Position numbers and translations under genes: made by a program. A stretch of 64,000 nucleotides of DNA from HK-STAS-PATE-2 sp046350895 (GTDB taxonomy: Bacteria; Patescibacteriota; Patescibacteriia; 2-12-FULL-60-25): the NCBI GenBank assembly GCA_046350895.1, contig JAXLZL010000004.1, forward strand, positions 1 to 64,000, in the 5' to 3' direction. This document shows, piece after piece, positions 1 to 7,865 of the stretch. Every line of letters starts with the position of its first letter. Position 1 is the first letter of the stretch. Under the pieces are notes generated by a model, which had not been told where the DNA came from, did no database searches, and saw nothing but the letters and a program-made list of their open reading frames with translations.

Positions 1-28
1 GACGATTTTTTGCATAGCGATATCAACG

Positions 29-334
29 TTAATGATTATCTTTAGGGACTCCCCAATGCCAGCCGGGCTTCTCGCCCTTGGCATAGCAAATACGAATAAG
101 GCAGGCCGTCAAAATGACTACCGGTAACAAGAAGGTAAATGAAACGTCTTTTACTGATGAACGTTCGTCGATCGTCAGGGCCAACGCGAGAACAAGGGCG
201 ATATAACCGAGCGTCACCGCCCATCCCTGCCACGTCACTGGCACCCAACCCCAACCATACCACTTGGCCTTAAACCAATAGCCATTTGGGTTATTGTTTA
301 CGTATTCTTTGAATTCTTGAAGCATATGTACCAT
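29..334 (-). CDS. small membrane protein of unknown function
   Basis: A 101-residue protein with a Trp/Gly-rich N-terminal part and two hydrophobic segments (about residues 38-57 and 67-82), so probably a small two-pass membrane protein. It ends with a charged, Trp-containing tail. I recognise no family. It starts two bases after the stop of the DUF2200 gene and is the last gene of a three-gene minus-strand run behind the dihydrofolate-reductase-like gene; an internal ATG three codons in is an equally good start. The 28 bases before the window edge contain no recognisable feature. Confidence 0.6.
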   Translation of the reverse strand: MVHMLQEFKEYVNNNPNGYWFKAKWYGWGWVPVTWQGWAVTLGYIALVLALALTIDERSSVKDVSFTFLLPVVILTACLIRICYAKGEKPGWHWGVPKDNH

Positions 335-336
335 GC

Positions 337-699
337 TTATGCCTTGCGCAAAATCTTTTCCATCGGACGACCTTTAGCAAGTTCGTCGATCAATTTGTCC
401 AAATAACGGATCTCACGCATCAATGGTTCTTTAATATCCTCGATACGCACACCGCAAACCACGCCCGTAATCAGCTTGCGTGATGGATTAATCTTCTTTG
501 CCTCGGCAAAGAACGTTTCAAAATCCACCTGCTTTTTGATCTGAGATTCGAATTGTTTTTGCGTATAGCCCGTAAGCCAAAGGATGATTTCATCCACTTC
601 GGCTTTGGTACGTCCTTTTCTCTCGGCTTTGGTGATATAGGCCGGATACACGCCAGAGAAAGGCATTTTATAGATTCGGTGGTTCTTGTCGTCTTTCAT
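337..699 (-). CDS. DUF2200 family protein
   Basis: A 120-residue soluble protein that matches the DUF2200 family over its whole length, from memory of the family: the N-terminal HRIYKMPFSGVYP, the central KGRTKAEVDEIILWLTGY and the C-terminal EPLMREIRYLDKLIDELAKG are all characteristic. The family is widespread but has no assigned function. The gene begins immediately after the stop of the upstream RibD-like gene and runs into the small membrane protein gene, so the three are probably one transcript. Such a pair of free-living-bacterial families in a CPR-like genome suggests acquisition by transfer (inference). Confidence 0.85.
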   Translation of the reverse strand: MKDDKNHRIYKMPFSGVYPAYITKAERKGRTKAEVDEIILWLTGYTQKQFESQIKKQVDFETFFAEAKKINPSRKLITGVVCGVRIEDIKEPLMREIRYLDKLIDELAKGRPMEKILRKA

Positions 700-701
700 A
701 C

Positions 702-1295
702 TTAAACACCGATATTACCCGTTTTGATTTTGCCTGCGCGTTTGTAGTTAGCGATGATGACACCGCTTGGTGTTACGGAGCTACTAACTAATTTGAATGC
801 CGAAGGGATCGTTCCTTCGCCAAACAAACGCTTACCATTGCCCAAGGTGACAGGAAAAATCTTCAACCAAAGCTCGTCAACCAAGTCATTCTTCAATAAG
901 AGTTGTGAGAGCTTGCTGCTGCCCCACACCTGCAAATCCGCGCCCTTGGATTTCTTGAGTTTCTTGATGTCGGCAACGTTTTTCAAAAAGGCCGTATTTT
1001 GCCAATCGCTTTTTTTCACTTTCGAAGAAAGTACATATTTCATCCCTTTATTGATCCCCGGCCAAACGGCGGCATGCTTTGGCCAATAATTTTCCCAAAT
1101 CTCAAACGTCTTTCTGCCTAACAAATAATCCGCCTGCTTCATTTGCTTTTGCATGACTTTGCCGGCCGCGTCGTCAAAGTACGGCGTCGTCCAACCGCCA
1201 TATTTAAAACCTCCTTCGGCATCTTCTTTTTTGCCACCCGGTGCCTGGATAACACCGTCCAAACTCATGAACTCAATGACAATGATTTTGCGCAT
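702..1295 (-). CDS. dihydrofolate reductase / RibD C-terminal domain family protein
   Basis: A 197-residue protein of the RibD C-terminal (dihydrofolate-reductase-like) fold, close to the YwjB/YyaP type. Visible features are the N-terminal strand with FMSLDGVIQAPGG, the LLGRKTFEIWENYWP segment and the C-terminal LRLV-like substrate end VTLGNGKRLFGEG. These proteins bind NADPH, but the substrate is usually unknown; a role in folate synthesis should not be assumed. I chose the ATG at 1295 rather than a start 18 codons upstream because the family starts at MRKIIV and a TATAGT -10 box sits seven bases upstream, which points to a leaderless message. Confidence 0.8.
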   Translation of the reverse strand: MRKIIVIEFMSLDGVIQAPGGKKEDAEGGFKYGGWTTPYFDDAAGKVMQKQMKQADYLLGRKTFEIWENYWPKHAAVWPGINKGMKYVLSSKVKKSDWQNTAFLKNVADIKKLKKSKGADLQVWGSSKLSQLLLKNDLVDELWLKIFPVTLGNGKRLFGEGTIPSAFKLVSSSVTPSGVIIANYKRAGKIKTGNIGV

Positions 1296-1333
1296 AATGA
1301 ACACTATATTCTCATGTCGCTCCGCGAGGGTCA

Positions 1334-1364
1334 AACAAAAAACCACCACTTGCGTGATGGTTTG
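1334..1364 (-). terminator. rho-independent terminator after tRNA-Asn
   Basis: On the minus strand a hairpin of AAACCATCAC, a GCAA loop and GTGGTGGTTT is followed by a T run. It lies just past the 3' end of tRNA-Asn. Confidence 0.75.
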
Positions 1365-1368
1365 ATGA

Positions 1369-1443
1369 TGGCTCCGAGGGGGGGATTCGAACCCACGACC
1401 AAAGGATTAACAGTCCTCTGCTCTACCACTGAGCTACCTCGGA
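1369..1443 (-). tRNA. tRNA-Asn (GTT)
   Basis: On the minus strand the sequence folds into a full cloverleaf: acceptor TCCGAGG/CCTCGGA, D arm AGCTCAGTGGTAGAGC, anticodon loop CTGTTAA (anticodon GTT) and T arm with GGTTCGAATC. The 3' CCA is encoded. It has its own promoter and terminator, so it is a single-gene unit. Confidence 0.97.
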
Positions 1444-1461
1444 ATAGTGGTTGGTGACGGG

Positions 1462-1490
1462 ATAATATCGTTTTGCCCAAGGATGGTCAA
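1462..1490 (-). promoter_or_regulatory. promoter of tRNA-Asn
   Basis: TTGACC and TATTAT are spaced 17 bases apart on the minus strand, ending 18 bases before the mature tRNA. This is a near-consensus housekeeping sigma promoter. Confidence 0.8.
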
Positions 1491-1505
1491 GATGTGGAAA
1501 ATCCA

Positions 1506-1533
1506 TTGACTTTTTCAACAATTCCTGTATTTT
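1506..1533 (+). promoter_or_regulatory. promoter of the 1565-2479 gene
   Basis: TTGACT, a 16-base spacer ending in TG, then TATTTT. The transcript would begin about 25 bases before the ATG and include the AGGAGA ribosome site. Confidence 0.6.
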
Positions 1534-1564
1534 AATGGCGATTCGGACTTTCAGAGGAGACGTC

Positions 1565-2479
1565 ATGAGCTATCCCGAGCCATTGATGCGGCGAGACCGT
1601 GATTTCTTGCAAGACCTTAACCGTCGTCTGTGGACGACCGGCCACATGGGCCAACAAGTACCGAACGGATTCATCAGCGACCAAGACTATCGTCGCGTGA
1701 TCGCCATCATGAGTGATGCCAGCCTGGGCCTTGCCCTGCATCCCACCTGGTACGGCATGGGCATCAAAGCCTTTTTCTTTCCCAAACCGGCTCCTGTCGG
1801 ACGGCGGCAGCGAAGGCCGGACCCGGAAGCGATCCTGACCATCCAAGACGTGCACTTCGAGGGCTCCATGGACGAAGCGTCCGTGATCCAACGCCGAAAC
1901 GTGTTTCTCGAAAAACTGTTTCCGTTCACACAGACGCCGGTCAACAAATATTTTCGCAATACGATCGGCATCGGTGGCATCATCGATGCGGCCAAGCTTT
2001 TCTTGGTGGACGAACCAGAAACGCCGCCATCAAACGCCATGAACCGCACCGAATGGGAGCAACTGACCGAATTGGACGAACGGCTGTGGTATATCACCTA
2101 CCAATACGGGGATACGGCCAGGACCCGCAATACCCGGGTACCGACCAAAACGCCCCGCAACTGCCTGACTGACGCCGATCGTGAAATACTCACCAAGCTG
2201 GCTGCCGAAGAAAAGATCTTTTTCTCGGCCACGACGCGCCTGTATGGCGGCATCCCTATCTTGGTGTATGCGCCGCCTTGGCACCGCCTCGCCAATGGCG
2301 ACAAACGGTATCTCTTTGAGATCATCGACGGGCATTTCTTGATGCCCAAGGACTCCGAGCCTGGCACGCATCGCAAGCTCTGCCTCGAGTTCTTCAAACC
2401 GCTCATTCTCTCCCCCGCCAATGTCGCCGCCCTCGAGCGGTACAGCGACGGTATCCCCAAGATCTTTCGCGAGACCTGA
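1565..2479 (+). CDS. hypothetical protein, accessory type
   Basis: A soluble 304-residue protein with no signal peptide or membrane segment and no motif I recognise. It is rich in Arg, Pro and aromatic residues. I chose the ATG at 1565 because GAGGAGACGTC directly before it supplies a good Shine-Dalgarno site (the in-frame ATG at 1535 has none). Codon use is more GC-rich than in the neighbouring housekeeping genes. It has its own promoter and terminator and so is a stand-alone unit. It belongs to a set of unknown genes in this window that share a strong ribosome site and own promoter (around 11.1, 19.0, 20.2, 30.9, 55.0 kb); shared origin is only inference. Confidence 0.7.
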   Translation: MSYPEPLMRRDRDFLQDLNRRLWTTGHMGQQVPNGFISDQDYRRVIAIMSDASLGLALHPTWYGMGIKAFFFPKPAPVGRRQRRPDPEAILTIQDVHFEGSMDEASVIQRRNVFLEKLFPFTQTPVNKYFRNTIGIGGIIDAAKLFLVDEPETPPSNAMNRTEWEQLTELDERLWYITYQYGDTARTRNTRVPTKTPRNCLTDADREILTKLAAEEKIFFSATTRLYGGIPILVYAPPWHRLANGDKRYLFEIIDGHFLMPKDSEPGTHRKLCLEFFKPLILSPANVAALERYSDGIPKIFRET

Positions 2480-2484
2480 CACGA

Positions 2485-2519
2485 AGCGCCTAGCCGGATT
2501 CTCGGTCGTGGCGCTTTTT
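2485..2519 (+). terminator. terminator after the 1565-2479 gene
   Basis: AGCGCC pairs with GGCGCT across a structured loop, followed by TTTTT. Confidence 0.65.
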
Positions 2520-2532
2520 GATTGCCAAACCC

Positions 2533-2561
2533 TTGCCTTTTTTGCCATTTTAAGGTATCCT
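2533..2561 (+). promoter_or_regulatory. promoter of the ABC-F gene
   Basis: TTGCCT, 17 bases, TATCCT. The -10 box ends 14 bases before the ATG, so the 5' leader would be only a few bases long and carries no ribosome site. Confidence 0.65.
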
Positions 2562-2575
2562 CAGCGCAATTTTCT

Positions 2576-4051
2576 ATGGACCACGGCAACGTTATCGTCC
2601 GCTTTCAGGACGTCACCTACGGCTACGATGAAGAGCATCCAACGCTTGAAGAAGCGAGCTTTTCGGTACGCGAAGACTCCAAAATCACCCTCATGGGCCA
2701 AAACGGCGCCGGCAAGTCAACGCTTTTTAAGTTGATGCTCGGCCAATTGAAGCCGCTCGAAGGCAAGATCCACATCCGTGACAATGCCAAAATCGCCATT
2801 GGTTTGCAGGTCATGGCCAAAGAAAACCTTGATAAGACCGTTCGCGAATACTTTGAGCAGGCCTTTGAAGAAAAGAAATACGACCTCGACAAGCGCATCA
2901 AAGACGTGCTTGAAGTCGTAAACCTCGACACCCCTCTCGATAAGGTCATCAAGGCCTTCTCAGGCGGCCAGCAGGCGCGCTTGCTCTTGGCCTATGCCCT
3001 CATCCAAGAACCGGACATTCTCTTGCTGGATGAGCCTACCAATAACCTTGACACCGAAGGCATCGAACACCTCACCGGTTTTTTGATGATGTATCCGAAA
3101 ACCGTGATTGTCATCTCTCACGATGCGGACTTCTTGAATGCGTTTACCGAAGGCGTTTTGCACCTCGACAGCTATTCGCATAAAGTCGAACAATACGTCG
3201 GCAACTATTTCAACGTGGTTGAAGAAATCGCCGCCCGCCTTGAACGCGAACGCATGCAAAATGCCCGTGCTGAAAAAGCCATCCAAGACCGCAAAGACAA
3301 GGTGAACTTCTTTGCGAACAAGGGTGGTAAGATGCGTAAACTCGCCTCAAAGCTCCGCGACCAGATTGAAGAAGCCGAAGAAAACATGGTAGACGAGCGC
3401 AAAGACGACAAAACCATCCGCGAATTCACCATTCCGGCACAAGAATACAAAGAATCCGTTGTTCGTTTGAAATCCGTTCGCATTATCAAGAACCATGAAC
3501 CGTTCCGCGCCGAAATCGATTTGAATCTACGCCGTGGCCGCAAGCTTTTGATCTCAGGTCCAAATGGCATCGGCAAATCAACGCTCTTGCGTCACCTCGC
3601 CGAGAACAATGATCCTGGCGCCGTGATCGGCGAAGGCGTCAAAGTCGGCTATTACCGCCAAGACTTCTCTGGCTTGGACTTCGACAAAACCGTCTACGAA
3701 TCGCTCGCCGAAATGATGGGCATCGCGGACAAAGAAGTCATTTATGGCACAGCGGCCCAATTCTTGATCCCATCAAAGATCATGCAGAACAAAGTCGGCT
3801 CGATGTCTGAAGGCCAAAAAGGCTTGCTCTGTTTTGCCCGCTTCGTCTTGCAAGAACCGGCCCTTATCATTCTCGACGAGCCGACCAACCATATCAACTT
3901 CCGCCACTTGCCGGTCATTGCCAAGGCGCTCGATGCCTTTGAAGGCGTGATCATTGTGGTAAGCCATATGCCAGACTTCGTGAGCCAAATCGAATTCAAC
4001 GAGTTCTTGGATCTTAAAACGCTCTTGAACCGCGCTGAACCAGAGCTTTAA
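2576..4051 (+). CDS. ABC-F family ATPase (ribosome-associated type)
   Basis: A 491-residue protein with two ABC domains and no membrane segment, the layout of ABC-F proteins, which act on the ribosome (translation factor or antibiotic resistance) rather than in transport. Domain 1 has Walker A GQNGAGKST (residues 41-49), signature SGGQQAR and Walker B LLLDEPTNNLD. Domain 2 has GPNGIGKST, IILDEPTNHINF and the switch His in VVSHMPDF, but its signature is the unusual MSEGQKG. A charged coiled linker with many Lys/Glu joins them. The start at 2576 is preferred over an in-frame ATG at 2522 because the latter lies before the promoter -10 box. Which ABC-F subfamily it belongs to I cannot tell. Confidence 0.88.
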   Translation: MDHGNVIVRFQDVTYGYDEEHPTLEEASFSVREDSKITLMGQNGAGKSTLFKLMLGQLKPLEGKIHIRDNAKIAIGLQVMAKENLDKTVREYFEQAFEEKKYDLDKRIKDVLEVVNLDTPLDKVIKAFSGGQQARLLLAYALIQEPDILLLDEPTNNLDTEGIEHLTGFLMMYPKTVIVISHDADFLNAFTEGVLHLDSYSHKVEQYVGNYFNVVEEIAARLERERMQNARAEKAIQDRKDKVNFFANKGGKMRKLASKLRDQIEEAEENMVDERKDDKTIREFTIPAQEYKESVVRLKSVRIIKNHEPFRAEIDLNLRRGRKLLISGPNGIGKSTLLRHLAENNDPGAVIGEGVKVGYYRQDFSGLDFDKTVYESLAEMMGIADKEVIYGTAAQFLIPSKIMQNKVGSMSEGQKGLLCFARFVLQEPALIILDEPTNHINFRHLPVIAKALDAFEGVIIVVSHMPDFVSQIEFNEFLDLKTLLNRAEPEL

Positions 4052-4074
4052 CCCCGCTTGCGAGCGGGGTTTTG
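4052..4074 (+). terminator. terminator after ABC-F gene
   Basis: CCCCGC TTGCGA GCGGGG hairpin followed by TTTTG immediately after the TAA stop. Confidence 0.8.
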
Positions 4075-4115
4075 CTTTGCTACGGTATTGCCGTCTCGCA
4101 CCCAAGGTGATCATC

Positions 4116-4601
4116 ATGAATGCCGCGCTCGAACAATTGGCAAAGAAGCACGCTCTTAGCCCTGATCAAAAAAGAGCTCTCCAAGAGCTTGATCAGGATC
4201 TCTCGAACTGGTCTCGTACCAGTGGCGAGCTCAGTATACCGGTCATCGAACCCAAGCGACCCGTTACCCAAGAAGAAATCAATCAGCTACTTGAGCTTGT
4301 TGGCTTGAGTAAGTTGATCGTAACCATGGGTGGAGGTAATTTCGGCTTCAGCCTCCATACAAGCTTCTTGTGCCATCCAAGCATACAAGACGTCATCACG
4401 TCACAAAAAATTCATCTACCCGCCATCCTAACGCTCACGGCACATCACTTCGTCCAAAAAAACGAAGGCTATGATCCCAGGCGTCATATGGATGCCATCT
4501 GGGATACCTTCAAAGACGCTTTCTATAGCGACGAGAACCGGCGCGTACTCGCCTACTACAAAAAGGACGCTCCTCGCGAACGGTCCTACTATGAATACTG
4601 A
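4116..4601 (+). CDS. hypothetical protein
   Basis: A 161-residue soluble protein with a helical, charged N-terminal third and a Gly-rich VTMGGGNFGFS segment in the middle; it ends in YYEY. No family recognised. I chose the ATG at 4116 (MNAALEQLAKK) because the longer frame would begin next to the preceding terminator. No clear ribosome site is visible. It is bounded by terminators on both sides and is therefore a single-gene unit, tail-to-tail with rpoD. Confidence 0.6.
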   Translation: MNAALEQLAKKHALSPDQKRALQELDQDLSNWSRTSGELSIPVIEPKRPVTQEEINQLLELVGLSKLIVTMGGGNFGFSLHTSFLCHPSIQDVITSQKIHLPAILTLTAHHFVQKNEGYDPRRHMDAIWDTFKDAFYSDENRRVLAYYKKDAPRERSYYEY

Positions 4602-4628
4602 AAACCCCACCTCTCGGTGGGGTTTTGC
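4601..4628. terminator. bidirectional terminator between the 4116-4601 gene and rpoD
   Basis: AAAACCCCACC TCTC GGTGGGGTTTT is symmetrical with A and T runs on both sides, serving two convergent genes. Confidence 0.85.
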
Positions 4629-4630
4629 GC

Positions 4631-5932
4631 TTAGTAATCAGCGAGGCGACGGATGAGAGGATGGTTTTGGATCTTCTCAAGAGCCTTGGCTTCGATTTGG
4701 CGGATACGTTCACGGGTAACATCGAATTCTTTACCCACTTCTTCAAGGGTGTGGGATACGCCATCGACGAGGCCGAAGCGCATCTCAAGAATCTTCTGTT
4801 CGCGCGGGTTCAAGTCCTTCACGATTTCATTCACGTAGTCTTTCAACAACTGAAGAGCAGCTGAACGATCTGGCGTGACGTTTTTGACGTCCTCAATGAA
4901 GTCTTCGAGCGTTGAGTCTTCATCGTCGTCGCCCACCGAAGTTTCAAGCGAGACGGTGTCTTGCGAGATCTTGATGATGTGGCGCACTTTATCGAGGTCT
5001 TGGCCCATTTCAGCAGCGATTTCTTCTGGCAATGGTTCGCGGCCAAGTTCTTGAATGAGCTCACGCTCGATTTGCTGAAACTTGTTGATCGTTTCAACCA
5101 TGTGAACCGGGATACGGATGGTACGGCTTTGGTCGGCGAGGGCACGGGTAATCGCTTGGCGGATCCACCACGTGGCATAGGTCGAGAACTTGAAACCTTT
5201 GCGGTATTCAAACTTTTTCACGGCTCTAAAGAGACCGATATTGCCTTCTTGGATCAAATCGAGAAGGGACAAACTCTTGCCGGTAAACTTTTTGGCAATC
5301 GAGACCACGAGACGCAAGTTGGCCTCGATGAGCATTTGTTCAGCTTCTTTTTCTCCGCGTTCTTTGCGTTTCGCGAGTGCAACTTCTTCTTCGGCCGTGA
5401 GCAATGGGATTTTGCCGATCTCGCGCAAATACATTTGGATCGAATCTGCCGTCAACAATTCTGAAGGGTCAACGCGACCGCGGCGTTCATCGACGCTGTG
5501 AAGCGTGTGCAAAATCTGGTCACGTTCTTTTTGGCGGCCAAGGATGCCTTCTTTTTGCTCAACAATACCGACACCGGCCGCATCAAGGCGGTCAATAAAG
5601 GCTTCGTAGACATCAATGTAGTCTTCGACTTCAGGAAAGGCGTAGAGCACTTCGTTCTCGGTCAAAAAACCACGTGACTTGGCTTTTTCAAACAAACGGT
5701 CAATGACCTCTTGCGAAGGTGGTAAAGATTTTTTATAGGGTACACGAACAGCCGGTTGTGCTACCGGTTTTTTTGCTGCGACTTTGGCTTTAGGAGCGGG
5801 CTTTAAAGGCTTCTTCGCTGTTTTCTTTGGCGAAGGCTTGCTTGGGTGAAACGTTTTCGACATTTTCTGGGACGGTTTCGATGCGGATTTATTGGCTTTA
5901 ACAGGCTTTGCTGTTTTGCGCTTGATTGGCAT
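4631..5932 (-). CDS. rpoD: RNA polymerase primary sigma factor RpoD (SigA)
   Basis: The housekeeping sigma-70 factor, 433 residues. Region 1.2 starts near DSIQMYLREIGKIPLL, region 2 has the core-binding and -10 melting segment EGNIGLFRAVKKFEY...FSTYATWWIRQAI, and region 4.2 has the helix-turn-helix VTRERIRQIEAKALEKI near the C-terminus. A short acidic linker with GDDDEDSTLEDF follows region 3. The first 75 residues are an unusual Lys/Pro/Ala-rich, strongly basic tail. The gene follows dnaG by 41 bases, the classic macromolecular-synthesis order dnaG-rpoD without rpsU. The many TTGACA/TATAAT-like promoters seen in this window fit this factor. Confidence 0.97.
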   Translation of the reverse strand: MPIKRKTAKPVKANKSASKPSQKMSKTFHPSKPSPKKTAKKPLKPAPKAKVAAKKPVAQPAVRVPYKKSLPPSQEVIDRLFEKAKSRGFLTENEVLYAFPEVEDYIDVYEAFIDRLDAAGVGIVEQKEGILGRQKERDQILHTLHSVDERRGRVDPSELLTADSIQMYLREIGKIPLLTAEEEVALAKRKERGEKEAEQMLIEANLRLVVSIAKKFTGKSLSLLDLIQEGNIGLFRAVKKFEYRKGFKFSTYATWWIRQAITRALADQSRTIRIPVHMVETINKFQQIERELIQELGREPLPEEIAAEMGQDLDKVRHIIKISQDTVSLETSVGDDDEDSTLEDFIEDVKNVTPDRSAALQLLKDYVNEIVKDLNPREQKILEMRFGLVDGVSHTLEEVGKEFDVTRERIRQIEAKALEKIQNHPLIRRLADY

Positions 5933-5973
5933 AGGTGTGCCAGCACGTAGATATTCTCTGCGGTGCCAGCGAT

Positions 5974-7806
5974 TTAGGTCAGTTTTTGAAACTGTTCGAG
6001 AAGGGCAGTCATGCGCTCTTGGTCGTTGAGGCGTTCTGCTTCCCGCATCTGTTGTTCGAGATGACGGCGCTTTTGTTTCTTCAGGCGGTCCTGAAGGGCG
6101 GCGGCATCCCTCTGTAATTCGCGCTTGAGCTGTTCAAGCGGTTGTCCCTGGAATTCGCGCTCCGCAAAAAAAGCGAGAGCGTCGAAGGTCGTCGTCTCGT
6201 CAGGCGCCAGAGAGGCCGGAGGACGGATACCCGCTTTGTCACCCCGAGCGAAGTCGAGGTGGTCGGACGGTGTTTCTTGACGTGCTTGAGTATAGGCTGT
6301 CCCAAGTGCCATGTAAAGTTTTGACAAGTCCGGACGGCTGAAAACCGGCTCCAACCATCCACATTCTTGCAATATATTCTTAGGATCCTGCTTAAAATAC
6401 AGGCACATGGCCAAAATACGCTCTTCCTGTGTCTCATTCCAGACACGGTCAGGGTCCTCAGGGGTAATACTCGCCTCAGTCGACGCTTCTTCGCGCGGCG
6501 CGACCGTGCCATAGGTCTTCACCTTGCCGAGCTTCAATAACACCTCCTCCAGGGCACTGAGGCTGGTATCAAGGTCCTTGGCCAAACGGCGCATCCAGTG
6601 GTCGCGTTCAACAGCATCGGCAATGCGGCCGATCTCAGGCAAGATCATCTTCACAATCTCCTTTTTACCTTCTGGGGTGGACGCTGAGCCAGCCTTGAAG
6701 CCCATGCGATAGACCCACTCCATGATCGGGATGGCATTCTTGATCGCATCTCTCCATAATTGCGGATCTTTACGCACCGCCTCATCAGGATCTTTGCCGG
6801 CTTCAGGCGGCAAAATAATCACGCGGATGGAGAAATCTTGCGAACGCGCCAAATCCAACCCACGTAAGGTTGCGGCAACACCGGCTGAGTCTTGATCGAA
6901 GGCGATCGCGATATTGGTCGTGAAGCGTTTAATCAAAAACAATTGCTCACCGGTTAACGCCGTGCCGCTCGAAGCGACGACATTTTGCACATTGAACTGG
7001 TGCGAACCAACCACGTCCATATTACCTTCAACGATCACCGCCATGTCTTCTTGGCGAATGGCACCCTTGGCTTTGTCCAAACCATAAAGCACCGCAGACT
7101 TTTTATAGGCCGGCGTTTCTGGCGTATTTACATACTTTGGCTGGTCTTTGGCATCCGTCAGAATACGCGCTGTAAAACCGATTACATGGCCCTGCACGTC
7201 CCAGATCGGGAACATGAGACGCCCTCGAAAACGATCATAGACGCCGCTCCCCTTTTCTCGCTTATTTGCAAGACCGGCCTGCATCAACTCAGCTTCAGTC
7301 ACGCCCTTGGTTTTGGCGTAATCGGCAAAAGCCGACCATTCATCGGGCGCATAACCAAGTGAGAACAAATCTGCCGTTAACGTATCAACGCCACGCTTGG
7401 CCACATAAGCGCGTGCAATCTCAGCCTCAGGCGATGTCTCGAGCGTTGAACGGTAGAAACGGCGAGCAAGATCATTGATCTCAAAAATACGTTGCTTGCT
7501 ATTGTATTCGGGTCTCTGCTCAAACTCCGGCAAGGTTACGCCGGCTTTGCCCGCGAGATGCTGAAGCGCTTCGCGAAAACCAAACCCCTCCATTTTTTGG
7601 ACGAAAGAAAAAATATCACCGCCCTCGTCACAACCAAAACAATGCCAACTCTGGCGCGGACGCGAAACAAAAAACGACGGCGTACGCTCATTGTGAAATG
7701 GGCAATTCGCCTTAAATGTGCCGGTTCCGGATGGTTTGAGGGGCAAATACTCCCCTACAATGTCGGCAACATCGAGTCGTGATTTAATTTCTTGGACGGC
7801 ATCCAT
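5974..7806 (-). CDS. dnaG: DNA primase DnaG
   Basis: Makes RNA primers at the replication fork with DnaB. 610 residues. The N-terminal CHC2 zinc finger is seen as CPFH...HCFGC (about residues 35-60), followed by the catalytic core and the TOPRIM domain with VIVEGNMDVV and AFDQDSAG. The C-terminal third, which should bind DnaB, is divergent and ends in a charged helical stretch. A linker near residue 515 (SDHLDFARGDKAG) is encoded by a copy of a short CCCGAGCGAAG-type repeat (see findings). A TATGAT -10 box lies 12 bases before the ATG. Followed by rpoD. Confidence 0.96.
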   Translation of the reverse strand: MDAVQEIKSRLDVADIVGEYLPLKPSGTGTFKANCPFHNERTPSFFVSRPRQSWHCFGCDEGGDIFSFVQKMEGFGFREALQHLAGKAGVTLPEFEQRPEYNSKQRIFEINDLARRFYRSTLETSPEAEIARAYVAKRGVDTLTADLFSLGYAPDEWSAFADYAKTKGVTEAELMQAGLANKREKGSGVYDRFRGRLMFPIWDVQGHVIGFTARILTDAKDQPKYVNTPETPAYKKSAVLYGLDKAKGAIRQEDMAVIVEGNMDVVGSHQFNVQNVVASSGTALTGEQLFLIKRFTTNIAIAFDQDSAGVAATLRGLDLARSQDFSIRVIILPPEAGKDPDEAVRKDPQLWRDAIKNAIPIMEWVYRMGFKAGSASTPEGKKEIVKMILPEIGRIADAVERDHWMRRLAKDLDTSLSALEEVLLKLGKVKTYGTVAPREEASTEASITPEDPDRVWNETQEERILAMCLYFKQDPKNILQECGWLEPVFSRPDLSKLYMALGTAYTQARQETPSDHLDFARGDKAGIRPPASLAPDETTTFDALAFFAEREFQGQPLEQLKRELQRDAAALQDRLKKQKRRHLEQQMREAERLNDQERMTALLEQFQKLT

Positions 7807-7818
7807 ACCCCGCTTTTA

Positions 7819-7824
7819 TCATAC
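7819..7824 (-). promoter_or_regulatory. -10 box of dnaG (near-leaderless start)
   Basis: TATGAT on the minus strand, 12 bases before the dnaG ATG. No good -35 hexamer at 16-18 bases, so the promoter call is tentative. Confidence 0.4.
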
Positions 7825-7865
7825 CGTACGAAAAAAGAACAAATCCAGAACAACCAAAATAATAC

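Noticed and set aside
2030..2589. Overlapping minus-strand frames opposite the 1565-2479 gene
   Set aside because: Shadow frames of a GC-rich gene; the plus strand has promoter, ribosome site and terminator.
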